From Bacteroidota bacterium (GTDB lineage Bacteria > Bacteroidota > Bacteroidia > Bacteroidales > Cfx3-03): a stretch of 64,000 nt of DNA. The translations under genes and the position numbers were made by a program. Positions 1 through 8,815 of this stretch are shown here, one piece after another; position 1 is the stretch's first letter; the number at the start of each line of letters is the position of its first letter. The notes beneath the pieces are model-generated. The model saw only the letters and a program-made list of their open reading frames with translations, was not told the DNA's origin and did no database searches. Location of the stretch: contig JACAUB010000001.1 of the NCBI GenBank assembly GCA_013390605.1, forward strand, positions 2,037,787 to 2,101,786. The letters are read 5' to 3'.

Positions 1-1888
1 TTTGCTCCAGTTTATAATCGCGGGCAGCTCTGTCAGCATTTATCCCATCCTTATAAATATCAAGTGTATAATCTCCTTCTGGTAAAAAGTTAAAATCAAG
101 TTTATAATCTCTTGGAGTCCAATCCGTCATTCCGCCAACATACCAATTGATTCCATTCTTTCTGGCAATAATAACATATTCACCAACTTTGGCATCTAAT
201 ACTTTAGTGTCATCCCATTCAGTAGGAACCTGACTCAAGAAATGCAGACATTCTACTTCACGTTTGTAATTACTTGGATTATCAGCTAACATTTGAAGTG
301 GACTTTCAAATACTACATACATTGCCAATTGATGACATCGCGTGCCTAGGCTCATGGGTTCATCAAAAATAGGAGCAAAATTTCTCTTGGTAGCATTTTT
401 CATTGCACCAGGAGTAAAGTCCATAGGACCGCATACCATTCTTGTAAAAGGTAATGTTACATCATGCTTTGGATCAGGCAAATTACTCCATTTAGCATTT
501 TCAAGCCCCCTAACACCCTCTCTGGTAATCACATGAGGATAGGTTCTACTGATTCCATCAGGCTTATATGCACCATGAAAATCAATCAGAAGATGATGTA
601 TTGCAGCCTTTTCAGCTACAGTTCTATAGAAATCAACCATTTTCTGATCATCGCGTTGCATAAAATCTATTTTTATTCCTTTAACACCCCACTTTTCATA
701 AAGTGTCATTGCCTCATCCATTTTATCTTCAAAGGTTTTCCAAGCTGTCCATAGAATTACGCCAACATTTTTAGTCTTACCGTAATCTACCAACTCTTTA
801 ACATTAATATCACTAACCTCCTTTGTCACATCTTTCAAATCATACCAACCCTCGTCCAACACAATGTATTGAAGATTATTTTCAGATGCAAAATCAATAT
901 AGTATTTATATGTTTGATTATTTATTCCAGCTCTAAAGTCTACACCATAGATATTATTAGCATTCCACCAATCCCATGCAACCTTTCCAGCTTTAATCCA
1001 TGAAAAGTCTGTCATTTTAGTAGCATCGGCTAATAAATATACCATTTGGTTTTCAATAAGATCTCCATCTTTATCAGCTATCAACATAGCCCGCCATGGA
1101 AGACTACGAGTTCCAATCGTTTTTGCAATATAATCAGCACTTTTAGAAATTATTACATCACGATCTGAGCGTTGTTTTTCATCTAATGGAAAGTTTGAGA
1201 ATATTCCTTTTAAAGCATAATGATTATCATCAGTCCCAGTCATCCAAAAGCCAGGATAATCAATAATATTTGATTCAGTAATCAGAACTTTAGGTACATT
1301 GGGAGATTCAATCAATACTGGCAATGAAGAAAAACGCTGAGATCCAATGCTATCCATAGGCATGTGTTTAAACACTCTTTCGTTATGTGAATGCATCGAT
1401 TCTTCTTCTGGAAAATATATGTAGCTCTTTTCGGGGAAGTTAAAATTGATCAATTCATTTTTAACAATTAAGGGCTCTTTCTGCGTAGTCAAAAAACGAT
1501 AAGCAACACCATTATCAAAAGCTCTGAATTCCAATGTCAGACCACTTTTAAATGACAAACTTAATTGATTATAATTATTTTTAATCTCCGCTCTTTTTTC
1601 TTTGATTACAGGAGTAACTTTTTCATTTACAGTAGAAAAGAGTTTTTTTGTAATTTTGTCCTTCTCTAAACCAGAAGGTAATTGATTTGCTTCAAGTTGT
1701 AACCCGATAACAGAAGGGAGTACCAAACTTTTTCCATCTTTTTTTACACCATACGATAGTGTTTTGTTGTAATCAATGGTCACCTCTGTTCTTTTATCAG
1801 GAGAAAGCAGCGTGATTGGCTTTTGTGCATTTAGGCCATTCGAACAACATAAAATTGTTAAAATTAAAATAGTACAATACTTAATCAT
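1..1888 (-). CDS. GH97 family glycoside hydrolase, 3' end cut off by the window
   Basis: The reading frame is open from an ATG at 1888 to the left edge (629 codons visible, stop outside). It begins with a signal peptide (MIKYCTILILTILCC, ending near SNGLNAQ), then a GH97 beta-sandwich, then the barrel. The barrel carries GIKIDFMQRDDQ (Asp about 408) and TREGVRG (Glu about 457). In retaining GH97 enzymes such as the Bacteroides alpha-galactosidase an Asp at the first position is the nucleophile; inverting SusB-type alpha-glucosidases lack it. I therefore infer a retaining, possibly alpha-galactosidase-type enzyme, with the Glu as likely acid/base. Family assignment is firm, substrate is not. 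It follows the phosphatase-fold gene by 33 bases and probably shares its transcript. Likely periplasmic or surface-exposed. Confidence 0.9.
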   Translation of the reverse strand, partial: MIKYCTILILTILCCSNGLNAQKPITLLSPDKRTEVTIDYNKTLSYGVKKDGKSLVLPSVIGLQLEANQLPSGLEKDKITKKLFSTVNEKVTPVIKEKRAEIKNNYNQLSLSFKSGLTLEFRAFDNGVAYRFLTTQKEPLIVKNELINFNFPEKSYIYFPEEESMHSHNERVFKHMPMDSIGSQRFSSLPVLIESPNVPKVLITESNIIDYPGFWMTGTDDNHYALKGIFSNFPLDEKQRSDRDVIISKSADYIAKTIGTRSLPWRAMLIADKDGDLIENQMVYLLADATKMTDFSWIKAGKVAWDWWNANNIYGVDFRAGINNQTYKYYIDFASENNLQYIVLDEGWYDLKDVTKEVSDINVKELVDYGKTKNVGVILWTAWKTFEDKMDEAMTLYEKWGVKGIKIDFMQRDDQKMVDFYRTVAEKAAIHHLLIDFHGAYKPDGISRTYPHVITREGVRGLENAKWSNLPDPKHDVTLPFTRMVCGPMDFTPGAMKNATKRNFAPIFDEPMSLGTRCHQLAMYVVFESPLQMLADNPSNYKREVECLHFLSQVPTEWDDTKVLDAKVGEYVIIARKNGINWYVGGMTDWTPRDYKLDFNFLPEGDYTLDIYKDGINADRAARDYKLEQ

Positions 1889-1921
1889 GTTTATAAAAAT
1901 TTAAGTTTATGTTTTTAAAAA

Positions 1922-2779
1922 CTAATTATTCAGTATTACATCTGTTAAAACAGGTAAATGATCAGAAGGATAAAACCCATTTACATTATCATCTATAATT
2001 TTATGATTTAATGCTTTTGATCTCGAATTAATAAAAATATGGTCTATTACTTCTCCTTTTTTAAATTCCACGTTAAAACTTATAAATGAGCAATCGGGTC
2101 CCTTACTTCCGTTCTTCGAAACATATCTTGTGTTTAGAAGCTTAGGCGAGGTAGAATTTATTATAATCTGATAGGGTACAGATTGTTCATTTCCATTGAA
2201 GTCTCCTGTTATAACAAAAGCGGATGTGCCTGCAATATTTGCAACTTGATTTAATAATAACTGAGCACTTTCACGTCTGGCAATTTCCCCAACATGATCA
2301 AAATGGGTATTAAAGACGAAAAAGAAAGTTCCCGTTTTTTTATCTTTCAGTTTAACCCAGGTAACGATCCGGTTGCAAACAGCATCCCATCCCCTGCTAC
2401 CCGCAATTAGTGGTGTTTGCGATAGCCAAAACGTAGAATTATCAATAAGTTCAAACCGATCCTTTCGAAAAAATATTGCCGAAAATTCACCAGATTGTTT
2501 ACCATCATCTCGTCCGACACCTATTCTTGCATAGTTAGGAAAAGCTCCCTCCAGATCATTTATCTGACTGTATAACCCCTCTTGAATCGATAAGACATCA
2601 ACTTTATGTGATGCAATAGTATTAAAAACAAGACTCTTTCTATTAGCCCAACTAAATTTACCATCATCAGGATTATTATACCGGATATTAAAAGTCATAA
2701 TTCTCAAACTGTTTTGAGAAAATAATGGATTAATAAGGCTAGTGAAGAGAATAAAAAACAATAGAATCTTAGTTTTCAT
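1922..2779 (-). CDS. Secreted endonuclease/exonuclease/phosphatase-fold protein
   Basis: 285 residues with an N-terminal signal peptide (hydrophobic core about 4-20, then FSQ). The metal-dependent EEP (DNase I-like) fold is shown by Glu67 in SIQEG, His159-x-Asp161-His162 in NTHFDH, Asp193-x-Asn195 in GDFNGNE, Asp246-His247 in IDHIF, and the closing SDHLPV (Asp273, His274). These are the residues that bind metal and cleave a phosphoester. In Bacteroidia, secreted EEP proteins are common in polysaccharide loci, where phosphodiester or nuclease roles are suspected. The substrate cannot be told. It is the first gene of a likely two-gene unit with the GH97 gene. Confidence 0.88.
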   Translation of the reverse strand: MKTKILLFFILFTSLINPLFSQNSLRIMTFNIRYNNPDDGKFSWANRKSLVFNTIASHKVDVLSIQEGLYSQINDLEGAFPNYARIGVGRDDGKQSGEFSAIFFRKDRFELIDNSTFWLSQTPLIAGSRGWDAVCNRIVTWVKLKDKKTGTFFFVFNTHFDHVGEIARRESAQLLLNQVANIAGTSAFVITGDFNGNEQSVPYQIIINSTSPKLLNTRYVSKNGSKGPDCSFISFNVEFKKGEVIDHIFINSRSKALNHKIIDDNVNGFYPSDHLPVLTDVILNN

Positions 2780-2825
2780 TTGTAGTTGATATATTAAGCA
2801 AATAATTTAAGAAAAAATCATGTAA

Positions 2826-2833
2826 CAAAACTA
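2826..2833 (-). promoter_or_regulatory. Candidate -7 element TAGTTTTG for the EEP/GH97 unit
   Basis: A match to the Bacteroidota -7 consensus TAnnTTTG on the minus strand, 46 bases before the EEP start. No clear TTG was seen at the expected -33 spacing. Confidence 0.45.
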
Positions 2834-2952
2834 GACAAAGAGAATCAACAAAAAAATAATTTTTTTAAAGAAATTCTATTTTTATGAATTAGTCGGAATA
2901 ATTGAAACCATTAATAATAATCCTAAAACAAATTGATTGCATATAATGACCC

Positions 2953-2990
2953 CGTCATTTCGACTGATCCCAAGCATACATAAAGAACTT
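2953..2990. repeat. Degenerate fragment of a dispersed intergenic repeat
   Basis: Begins with CGTCATTTCGAC, the head sequence of an intergenic repeat type I recall from Bacteroidota genomes. Related pieces lie near 38917-39017 and 60266-60386 in this window. It is strongly decayed here. Confidence 0.3.
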
Positions 2991-3010
2991 TGATGGCTTT
3001 ATTCAGATAA

Positions 3011-3053
3011 AAAAAACTCGAATAAATCAATCAGTCAGATTTATTCGAGTTTT
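3011..3053 (-). terminator. Rho-independent terminator of the receiver-domain gene
   Basis: A perfect 15-bp stem (3013-3027 with 3039-3053), 11-base loop, followed on the minus strand by a run of T (3011-3016). It lies 25 bases after the stop of the response regulator gene. Confidence 0.85.
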
Positions 3054-3077
3054 ATAACACTTATATAAAATTAAATC

Positions 3078-3464
3078 TTAAGCCAGATAATTTGTCATCA
3101 TTCTAAGCAATGATTCTCTGTTTATCGGTTTTGAAATATAATCATTACATCCTGCACTTAAACATTTATTTCGCTCACCAACAAGTGCATAAGCAGTTTG
3201 AGCAATAATTGGAAGCTTTGCATTAAACTCACGAATCATACGGGTAGCATCTAACCCATTTAGTTCGGGCATCTTTATATCCATTAAAACTAAATCCAAA
3301 TCAGCATGATCCTTACAAACCTGTACAGCTTCTTCACCATTTTTAGCTCTAAACAAGATTGCCCCCGTCCTTTTAAGAACAGTTTCCAAATAAAAATAAT
3401 TTGTTTCCTCATCTTCAGCTATAAGGATATGCTTTCCAGTAAAATTAAAGCTATCTGATATCAT
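3078..3464 (-). CDS. Single-domain response regulator (CheY-like receiver)
   Basis: 128 residues, entirely a receiver domain with no output domain. The acidic pocket is Glu17-Asp18, the phospho-acceptor is Asp62 in LVLMDIKMP, and the conserved Lys is in SKPIN near the C-terminus. The ILIAEDEETNYFYLETVL opening is typical of receivers cut from hybrid sensor kinases in Bacteroidota. No histidine kinase lies nearby, so its partner is encoded elsewhere. It stands alone: own terminator downstream, divergent from galM. Role inferred as a phosphorelay intermediate. Confidence 0.9.
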   Translation of the reverse strand: MISDSFNFTGKHILIAEDEETNYFYLETVLKRTGAILFRAKNGEEAVQVCKDHADLDLVLMDIKMPELNGLDATRMIREFNAKLPIIAQTAYALVGERNKCLSAGCNDYISKPINRESLLRMMTNYLA

Positions 3465-3931
3465 TTTATTTGTTTTTTCCTATATTAAAAATTGATTACC
3501 AATTATAATCGCATAAATTTAATAAAAAATTCCCCTTATTACAAATATGCGACTTTTTTTAAAACCCTACAACAAATTTATTATTATTTTTTTGATGTAT
3601 TTAAAATTATGTATAATTCAAGTGCTTTTTTAAAAAAAGATACTACCCTCATTCTAAATTTATTTGTTCAGAAAATATTAACAGCTCAAATATACAAGCA
3701 ATCTACAAAAAACACTATTTTCAATTGAAAATAGCAAATACCTAGTATTTAAAGAACGTTTGGTTACTCTATTTTGTTTTTACTTATTATGTTAAATTAC
3801 TTATATAGTGTGCAATATAATTATGAGGTCATTTTACTGATAATTTATCAGAACTAAGAATCTTGTTTTAAATGTTAAATCATTTTTTTCCTTCATCATA
3901 ACCAATATTTTCTCAAATTTGCATATAAATT
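3465..3931. other. AT-rich intergenic region, no gene seen
   Basis: 467 bases between the divergent receiver and galM genes. It must hold both promoters, but I found only a partial -7 match (CAAATTTG, about 3915-3922) before galM. Short AT-rich open frames here have no recognisable protein signal. Confidence 0.5.
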
Positions 3932-4978
3932 ATGAACACACATAAACCGTATAAAATGTATATTGAACAGAAGGAATTTAAATTAAGCAATGGCCAAACT
4001 GCTATCTGGTACAACCTTATTAATGATAACGGGGTTTCAGTAACGATTCAGAATTTAGGGGCTGCTATTACGAAGATCATTGCTCCCGATAAAGATGGGA
4101 ATACTGATGATCTTGTTTTAGGTTTTAATACAGCTGAGCATTATTTAACAAACCCAACTTACTTTGGGGTCGTTTGTGGAAGATATGCTAATAGAATAGC
4201 CAATGGAGCCTTTACCATTGACGGAAAGCAATATACCCTCCCCATTAATAATGGTCCTAACTCTTTACATGGCGGCGTTAATGGTTTTCACCTTCAAATT
4301 TGGGATAGCAAACCTATTGCTTTAGAAAAAGAATTATGTGTTGAACTTGATTACTTAAGTAAAGATGGTGAAGAGGGCTACCCAGGAAATCTGCAGACCA
4401 AGGTTATTTACAGCCTTAATAATAATAATGAATTGAAAATAACATATAAGGCGACCACAGATAAGGCGACCCATCTTAATTTAACAAACCACTCCTATTT
4501 TAATTTAGCCGGTTCTGGTAATATTTTCGATCAAACACTAACCATTAATAGCGATTATTATACAGAGAAAGATGAGAATTTAATTCCAACAGGTATCCTT
4601 GATAAGGTTGAAGGTACATTACTCGATTTTAGAAAGCCTGTCCGCTTTGGTGATAGACTCCCTGAAATGGAAATCGGGTATGATCATAATTTCGTACTAA
4701 AAAATAACGGTCAACTTCAGGAAATTGCTACAGCTTTTCATCCTGCAACCGGTCGTCAGTTAAAAGTATATACAGACCAACCAGGTGTTCAATTATATAC
4801 AGCTTACTGGATAGAAGGAGTTAAAGGTAAACATGGTATGCATCATCATTACGATGCTTTTTGTTTAGAGACGCAACATTATCCAGACTCTCCAAATAAA
4901 CCGCAATTTCCTTCAACGTTGTTAAAAGAAGGCGAAACTTTTCTTTCTACAACAATTTATAAATTTTCAGTTGTATAG
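3932..4978 (+). CDS. galM: Aldose 1-epimerase (mutarotase)
   Basis: 348 residues, normal length. It interconverts alpha and beta anomers of galactose or glucose. Family motifs in order: GRYANRIANG, NGPNSLHGG (substrate-binding His), NLTNHSYFNLAG (catalytic acid His), GYDHNFVL, and LETQHYPDSPNKPQFPS (catalytic base Glu). No signal peptide, so cytoplasmic. An in-frame ATG at 3956 (MYIEQKEF) is an equally plausible start, because the first eight residues are not conserved in the family. The lipoprotein hydrolase gene follows 16 bases later and is probably co-transcribed. galT lies far away (41.9 kb); no galK is in the window. Confidence 0.93.
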   Translation: MNTHKPYKMYIEQKEFKLSNGQTAIWYNLINDNGVSVTIQNLGAAITKIIAPDKDGNTDDLVLGFNTAEHYLTNPTYFGVVCGRYANRIANGAFTIDGKQYTLPINNGPNSLHGGVNGFHLQIWDSKPIALEKELCVELDYLSKDGEEGYPGNLQTKVIYSLNNNNELKITYKATTDKATHLNLTNHSYFNLAGSGNIFDQTLTINSDYYTEKDENLIPTGILDKVEGTLLDFRKPVRFGDRLPEMEIGYDHNFVLKNNGQLQEIATAFHPATGRQLKVYTDQPGVQLYTAYWIEGVKGKHGMHHHYDAFCLETQHYPDSPNKPQFPSTLLKEGETFLSTTIYKFSVV

Positions 4979-4994
4979 TTAATACTTCTCATTT

Positions 4995-6104
4995 ATGCGC
5001 ATTAAAGGTATTTTCATTATATCTCTGCTTTTGTTGTCGTTGACTTCTTGTCATGTGGCTCGATTTTTCTATTACAATTTTGCCGACATGAAAGATTACA
5101 AGAAATTTCCTACACAAACCCTTAACAATGCAGAAATCACTTTCCATTTTTCAAAATCTTCAAAGAATTTAGATTTAAATATTCCAAGTGGTTTAAATGA
5201 AAAGAACTTTAGAACTTTTGAGCAGATGCTTGACAAGGAAAAAACACTATCATTTCTAATTATTAGAAATGATAGTGTTATCTATGAAAACTATTTTCAT
5301 GGATACGATATAACCTCTATCGAACCCTCTTTTTCTATGGCTAAATCGTTTGTTTCTGCACTAATAGGGATTGCCATCGAAGAAAAGAAAATCAAAAGTG
5401 TACATCAACCCATTACTGATTTCATTCCTGAGTTAAAAAAAAATAATGGATTCGATAAAATAACTTTAGAGCATCTTCTTAATATGCGTTCAGGAATTGA
5501 CTTTAATGAAGGATATAGCAGCCCTTTTGCCGACATGGCAAAATATTATTATGGCCTAAACTTAAAGAAATATATTCTTTCGTTGAAGACAAAAAAAGAT
5601 CCGGATCTTGAATATGATTATATTAGCGTCAATACATTACTATTATCTTTAGCCCTTGAAAAGGCTACAGGAAAAACAGTAACAGCCTATCTGGAAGAAA
5701 AGATATGGAAGCCGCTAGAGATGGAATATCCTGCAAGTTGGAGTATTGATAGTCATAAAGATCAAACTGTTAAATCATTTTGTTGTATCAATGCTCGAAC
5801 ACATGACTATGCTCATTTTGGCAGATTATATCTAAATAAAGGTAAATGGAATGGTAAACAAATAGTCCCCACAGAGTGGGTAAACAGAAGTTTATCGATC
5901 GTTAATGATTCTCGCGACTCTCAAGGGTACCCCTATTCTTATCACTGGAGAGTAACAGTAAACGGAGCTTTTTTTGCAAAAGGAGTATTGGGTCAATATA
6001 TCTTTGTCGACCCCAAAAAAAATCTTATTATCGTTAGAACCGGTCGAGGAAACGGATCGGTTGCATGGCCTCACTTTTTCGAATTGCTCGAACAGCAACT
6101 ATGA
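4995..6104 (+). CDS. Lipoprotein serine hydrolase of the beta-lactamase (class C/PBP4*) family
   Basis: 369 residues. It starts with a lipoprotein signal peptide (lipobox LTSC, Cys19), so it is anchored to a membrane. The nucleophile motif SxxK is Ser114-Met-Ala-Lys117. The tyrosine motif reads Tyr209-Ile-Ser where most relatives have Tyr-x-Asn, a departure worth noting. The C-terminal KGVLGQYIFVDPKKNLIIV stretch is typical of family members with esterase or peptidase activity; true beta-lactamase activity is unlikely to be the main role. It carries an 18-bp-arm palindrome (5243-5279) inside the coding sequence, and its 3' end overlaps the convergent thioesterase gene by 34 bases. Confidence 0.85.
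   Translation: MRIKGIFIISLLLLSLTSCHVARFFYYNFADMKDYKKFPTQTLNNAEITFHFSKSSKNLDLNIPSGLNEKNFRTFEQMLDKEKTLSFLIIRNDSVIYENYFHGYDITSIEPSFSMAKSFVSALIGIAIEEKKIKSVHQPITDFIPELKKNNGFDKITLEHLLNMRSGIDFNEGYSSPFADMAKYYYGLNLKKYILSLKTKKDPDLEYDYISVNTLLLSLALEKATGKTVTAYLEEKIWKPLEMEYPASWSIDSHKDQTVKSFCCINARTHDYAHFGRLYLNKGKWNGKQIVPTEWVNRSLSIVNDSRDSQGYPYSYHWRVTVNGAFFAKGVLGQYIFVDPKKNLIIVRTGRGNGSVAWPHFFELLEQQL
5243..5279. repeat. 37-bp palindrome inside the serine hydrolase gene
   Basis: Arms AACACTATCATTTCTAAT (5243-5260) and its exact reverse complement (5262-5279), separated by one base. It codes for part of the stretch TLSFLIIRNDSV. In the mRNA it could form a hairpin with an 18-bp stem, minus a few loop pairs. Confidence 0.9.
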
Positions 6105-6583
6105 TCCTCTTCAATAAAACCATCTTGATCAGGATACCATAACTTCTCTTTCGCTACCTCCTGTGGAAACGTAAAGTATTTTACTACTGCAACTGTACAT
6201 AATTCGTTATCCGGACTATATAATTTCACATCCATTACAGCAATATTTCTTTTCATCTCAATGAGTCGGGCCCTTATTGTAATCTTCCCTTGATTTGAGG
6301 GTACCGCTTTTTTATATTTCACCTCAAGCTGAGAAGTTACACCACCTGTTTTGAGCTTTACAAAAACATACCAGCTTGCAATTTCATCCATTAGGGTAGA
6401 TTGTATTCCTCCGTGTAAAACATTAAACCACCCCTGGAAATTTGGAGCCGGATCCCAATATGAAACAATTTCATCATCCTCTTCAATAAATTCCATGTGT
6501 AATCCAAAAGGATTATCAGGAGAACAACCGAAGCAATTATATCCTTCGTTGCGGCGAAATGGGTTTTGAATTTTCTTCTGCAT
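6071..6583 (-). CDS. PaaI-type hotdog-fold thioesterase
   Basis: 170 residues. The hotdog signature NVLHGGIQSTLMDEIASWY contains the HGG turn and the acidic residue used for acyl-CoA thioester hydrolysis. The N-terminus has CFGCSPDNPFGLHM, a feature of one PaaI/4HBT branch. Probably hydrolyses an acyl-CoA; substrate unknown. Its ATG overlaps the stop of the upstream repeat-protein gene by one base (TAATG), implying translational coupling. Its 3' end overlaps the convergent serine hydrolase by 34 bases. Confidence 0.85.
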   Translation of the reverse strand: MQKKIQNPFRRNEGYNCFGCSPDNPFGLHMEFIEEDDEIVSYWDPAPNFQGWFNVLHGGIQSTLMDEIASWYVFVKLKTGGVTSQLEVKYKKAVPSNQGKITIRARLIEMKRNIAVMDVKLYSPDNELCTVAVVKYFTFPQEVAKEKLWYPDQDGFIEEDHSCCSSNSKK

Positions 6584-7362
6584 TATTTTTTCAATAAACT
6601 GCCTGCTTTATACCATTCTTTAACCATTATATTCTGATTCTCATCAAAGAGGATCCATTCTCCTTCTTTCAGATCATTTTTGTAGGAGCCTTTCCGCTTC
6701 TCTTTTCCTGTTTCAAAATATTCAACGGCATTTCCTTGACGGACATTCAGGTTATAATGTTCTAATAATAATAGCTTTCCACTTGGATAAAATGTTTTTA
6801 TTTCTCCCTCTAGTAAACCATCTTTGTAATTATATTCGGCAACCAAACGTCCCTCTTTTGTAAACCACTTCGACGGACCATTTTTGATATCATTTTTATA
6901 ATAAGCTTCTTCCATAACCCTATCAGGAGAATCCTGATAATATATTTTTTTCACCCCATTTATTTTACCATCCTTATATTCGGTAAATGAAGTGAAGAAA
7001 CCATCAGCAGTAAAAGTTTTTGAAACCCCATTTGGAATTCCATTCAGATAATAACACTCAGCAATCAATCGGCCCCATCTGTCAAACTCGAAAGAGCCCC
7101 CAATAAGTTTGCCTTTTTGATAGTTTTCTATTTTTTGTATATAGTTACCACCAAAGTAGGTTAACCACTGACCATCGCGTAGACCATCTTTATACGTTCC
7201 TCTGGATTCAAACTGATTCATTTCTATCCAACGCCCTTGCTTTAATCCAGATACGTCAACTCTATTTATTGTATCATTATTATCTATCACCTTAAATGTT
7301 TGAGCTATAAGGCAATAATTAACCATCAGTAACAGAATAAGAAGTGTTAATCGCTTTATCAT
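6583..7362 (-). CDS. MORN-like (YwqK family) repeat protein, exported
   Basis: 259 residues with a signal peptide (hydrophobic about 5-20, ending LIAQ). The rest is about seven repeats of some 23 residues with the pattern G-x-x-x-G-x-W/x-x-x-Y/F, for example KDGLRDGQWLTYF and KNDLKEGEWILF. This family is labelled YwqK after a Bacillus protein called an antitoxin, but in Bacteroidota it is common as an exported protein without a toxin partner, and none is visible here. Function unknown; likely periplasmic. Coupled to the thioesterase gene through TAATG. Confidence 0.8.
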   Translation of the reverse strand: MIKRLTLLILLLMVNYCLIAQTFKVIDNNDTINRVDVSGLKQGRWIEMNQFESRGTYKDGLRDGQWLTYFGGNYIQKIENYQKGKLIGGSFEFDRWGRLIAECYYLNGIPNGVSKTFTADGFFTSFTEYKDGKINGVKKIYYQDSPDRVMEEAYYKNDIKNGPSKWFTKEGRLVAEYNYKDGLLEGEIKTFYPSGKLLLLEHYNLNVRQGNAVEYFETGKEKRKGSYKNDLKEGEWILFDENQNIMVKEWYKAGSLLKK

Positions 7363-7446
7363 CTTTTTTAAAAATTATGTTTTATGATAATCTGTTTTTT
7401 GATAAAATAGAATGCATTTTTGATCTTTATTTAATTTCAACCAAAT

Positions 7447-8763
7447 TTATTCAGTAAGCAAAACCCCAAAAAGATCAAAACTATCGGAAGCGGTGATTTT
7501 TATATTCGAAAATTGACCAATTTTAACTCCTTTTTCTGTAATCGGAACTAATACCTCATTATCAATTTCAGGAGAATCAAATTCAGTACGACCAACAAAA
7601 TAATCGCCCTCCACCCTATCTATCAATACTTTAAATGTTTTGCCTATTTTTTCAGTATTTAACTCGAAAGATATTTTTTCTTGAATCTCCATTAACTCAT
7701 TAGCACGCTGAAGTTTAAGTTCTTCCGAAACATCGTCAGTTAGGTCGGCTGCTTTGGTTCCTTCTTCTTCAGAGTAAGTAAATACTCCGGCTCTTTCAAA
7801 GCGCGATTGAATTAAAAATGCTTTTAATTCATTAAATGCCTCCTCTGTTTCACCCGGATAGCCAACGATGAAAGCAGTCCTGATGGCTAAGCCCGGAACT
7901 TTCGATCTGAAGGCCTCCATCAGCTTACGTGTTTCCTCACCTGTAATATTTCTGCGCATCGATTGTAATAGCGCATCATTAATATGTTGAAATGGAATAT
8001 CAATATATTTACAAACCTTAGGGTTTTCTCTGATTATATCAAGCAGATCCATTGGAAATCCAGCTGGATAGGTATAATGTAGTCTGATCCATTCAATCCC
8101 ATCAATTAAAGACAATGCATTGACAAGCTCACCCAATTTTCGTTCTTTATATAGATCAAGTCCATAATAAGTTAAATCTTGAGCAATCAGGCTGATCTCT
8201 TTTATACCAATAGAAGCAAGATGCTCACCCTCTTTTACAATCTCTTCAAGCGGACGCGAAATATTACCACCTCTGATAATCGGAATTGCACAGAATGAAC
8301 ATTTGCGATCGCATCCTTCAGCAATTTTAAGATAAGCAGTATGCGATGGCGTCGTAATCATTCGTTCGCCAATCAGTTCTTTATGATATTCAGCACCTAA
8401 TGTTCGTAGTATAACAGGCAAGTCTGTAACACCGAAAAACCCATCTACCTCTGGAATTTCAACTTTCAACTCATCCCGATAACGTTGAGATAAGCAACCC
8501 ATTACATATATTTTTTTAACAAAACCAGCTAATTTGGCATCTACAGCTTGAAAAATAGTATCAATTGATTCCTGTTTGGCATCTTTAATAAAACCACAAG
8601 TATTTATAACGACAGTTTCGGCTTTATCAAATGGTTGTTCGTACAAAACCTCAATATTTGCAGCCTTGAGCTGCCCCATTAACACTTCAGAATCAACCAG
8701 ATTTTTAGAACACCCAAGTGATATAAGATTTATTTTTTTTTGATCAGTTTTCTTTTGTGCCAT
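7447..8763 (-). CDS. rimO: Ribosomal protein S12 methylthiotransferase RimO
   Basis: 438 residues, full length. It adds a methylthio group to an Asp of ribosomal protein S12 using S-adenosylmethionine and two [4Fe-4S] clusters. The N-terminal UPF0004 domain holds the auxiliary cluster (Cys18, Cys56, Cys90); the radical SAM domain has Cys151-x3-Cys155-x2-Cys158; a C-terminal TRAM domain follows (about 375-438). LGCSKNLVDSE near the N-terminus marks it as RimO, not MiaB. It lies 52 bases after ftsY on the same strand, a conserved pairing in Bacteroidia. Confidence 0.96.
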   Translation of the reverse strand: MAQKKTDQKKINLISLGCSKNLVDSEVLMGQLKAANIEVLYEQPFDKAETVVINTCGFIKDAKQESIDTIFQAVDAKLAGFVKKIYVMGCLSQRYRDELKVEIPEVDGFFGVTDLPVILRTLGAEYHKELIGERMITTPSHTAYLKIAEGCDRKCSFCAIPIIRGGNISRPLEEIVKEGEHLASIGIKEISLIAQDLTYYGLDLYKERKLGELVNALSLIDGIEWIRLHYTYPAGFPMDLLDIIRENPKVCKYIDIPFQHINDALLQSMRRNITGEETRKLMEAFRSKVPGLAIRTAFIVGYPGETEEAFNELKAFLIQSRFERAGVFTYSEEEGTKAADLTDDVSEELKLQRANELMEIQEKISFELNTEKIGKTFKVLIDRVEGDYFVGRTEFDSPEIDNEVLVPITEKGVKIGQFSNIKITASDSFDLFGVLLTE

Positions 8764-8815
8764 TCAAAAATTATATATATTGTATCTTAAATTCAGTAAG
8801 TTATGAAAATATTAG

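Noticed and set aside
464..754. Plus-strand open frame of 96 codons
   Set aside because: It lies opposite the GH97 frame, whose motifs are clear; a shadow frame.
3492..3728. Plus-strand open frame of 78 codons in the receiver/galM gap
   Set aside because: Composition is that of random AT-rich DNA (many Asn, Lys, Ile, Tyr, Phe); no start signal or family pattern.
6583..7362. Toxin-antitoxin pair with the YwqK-type protein
   Set aside because: The protein is exported and its coupled neighbour is a thioesterase, not a toxin.
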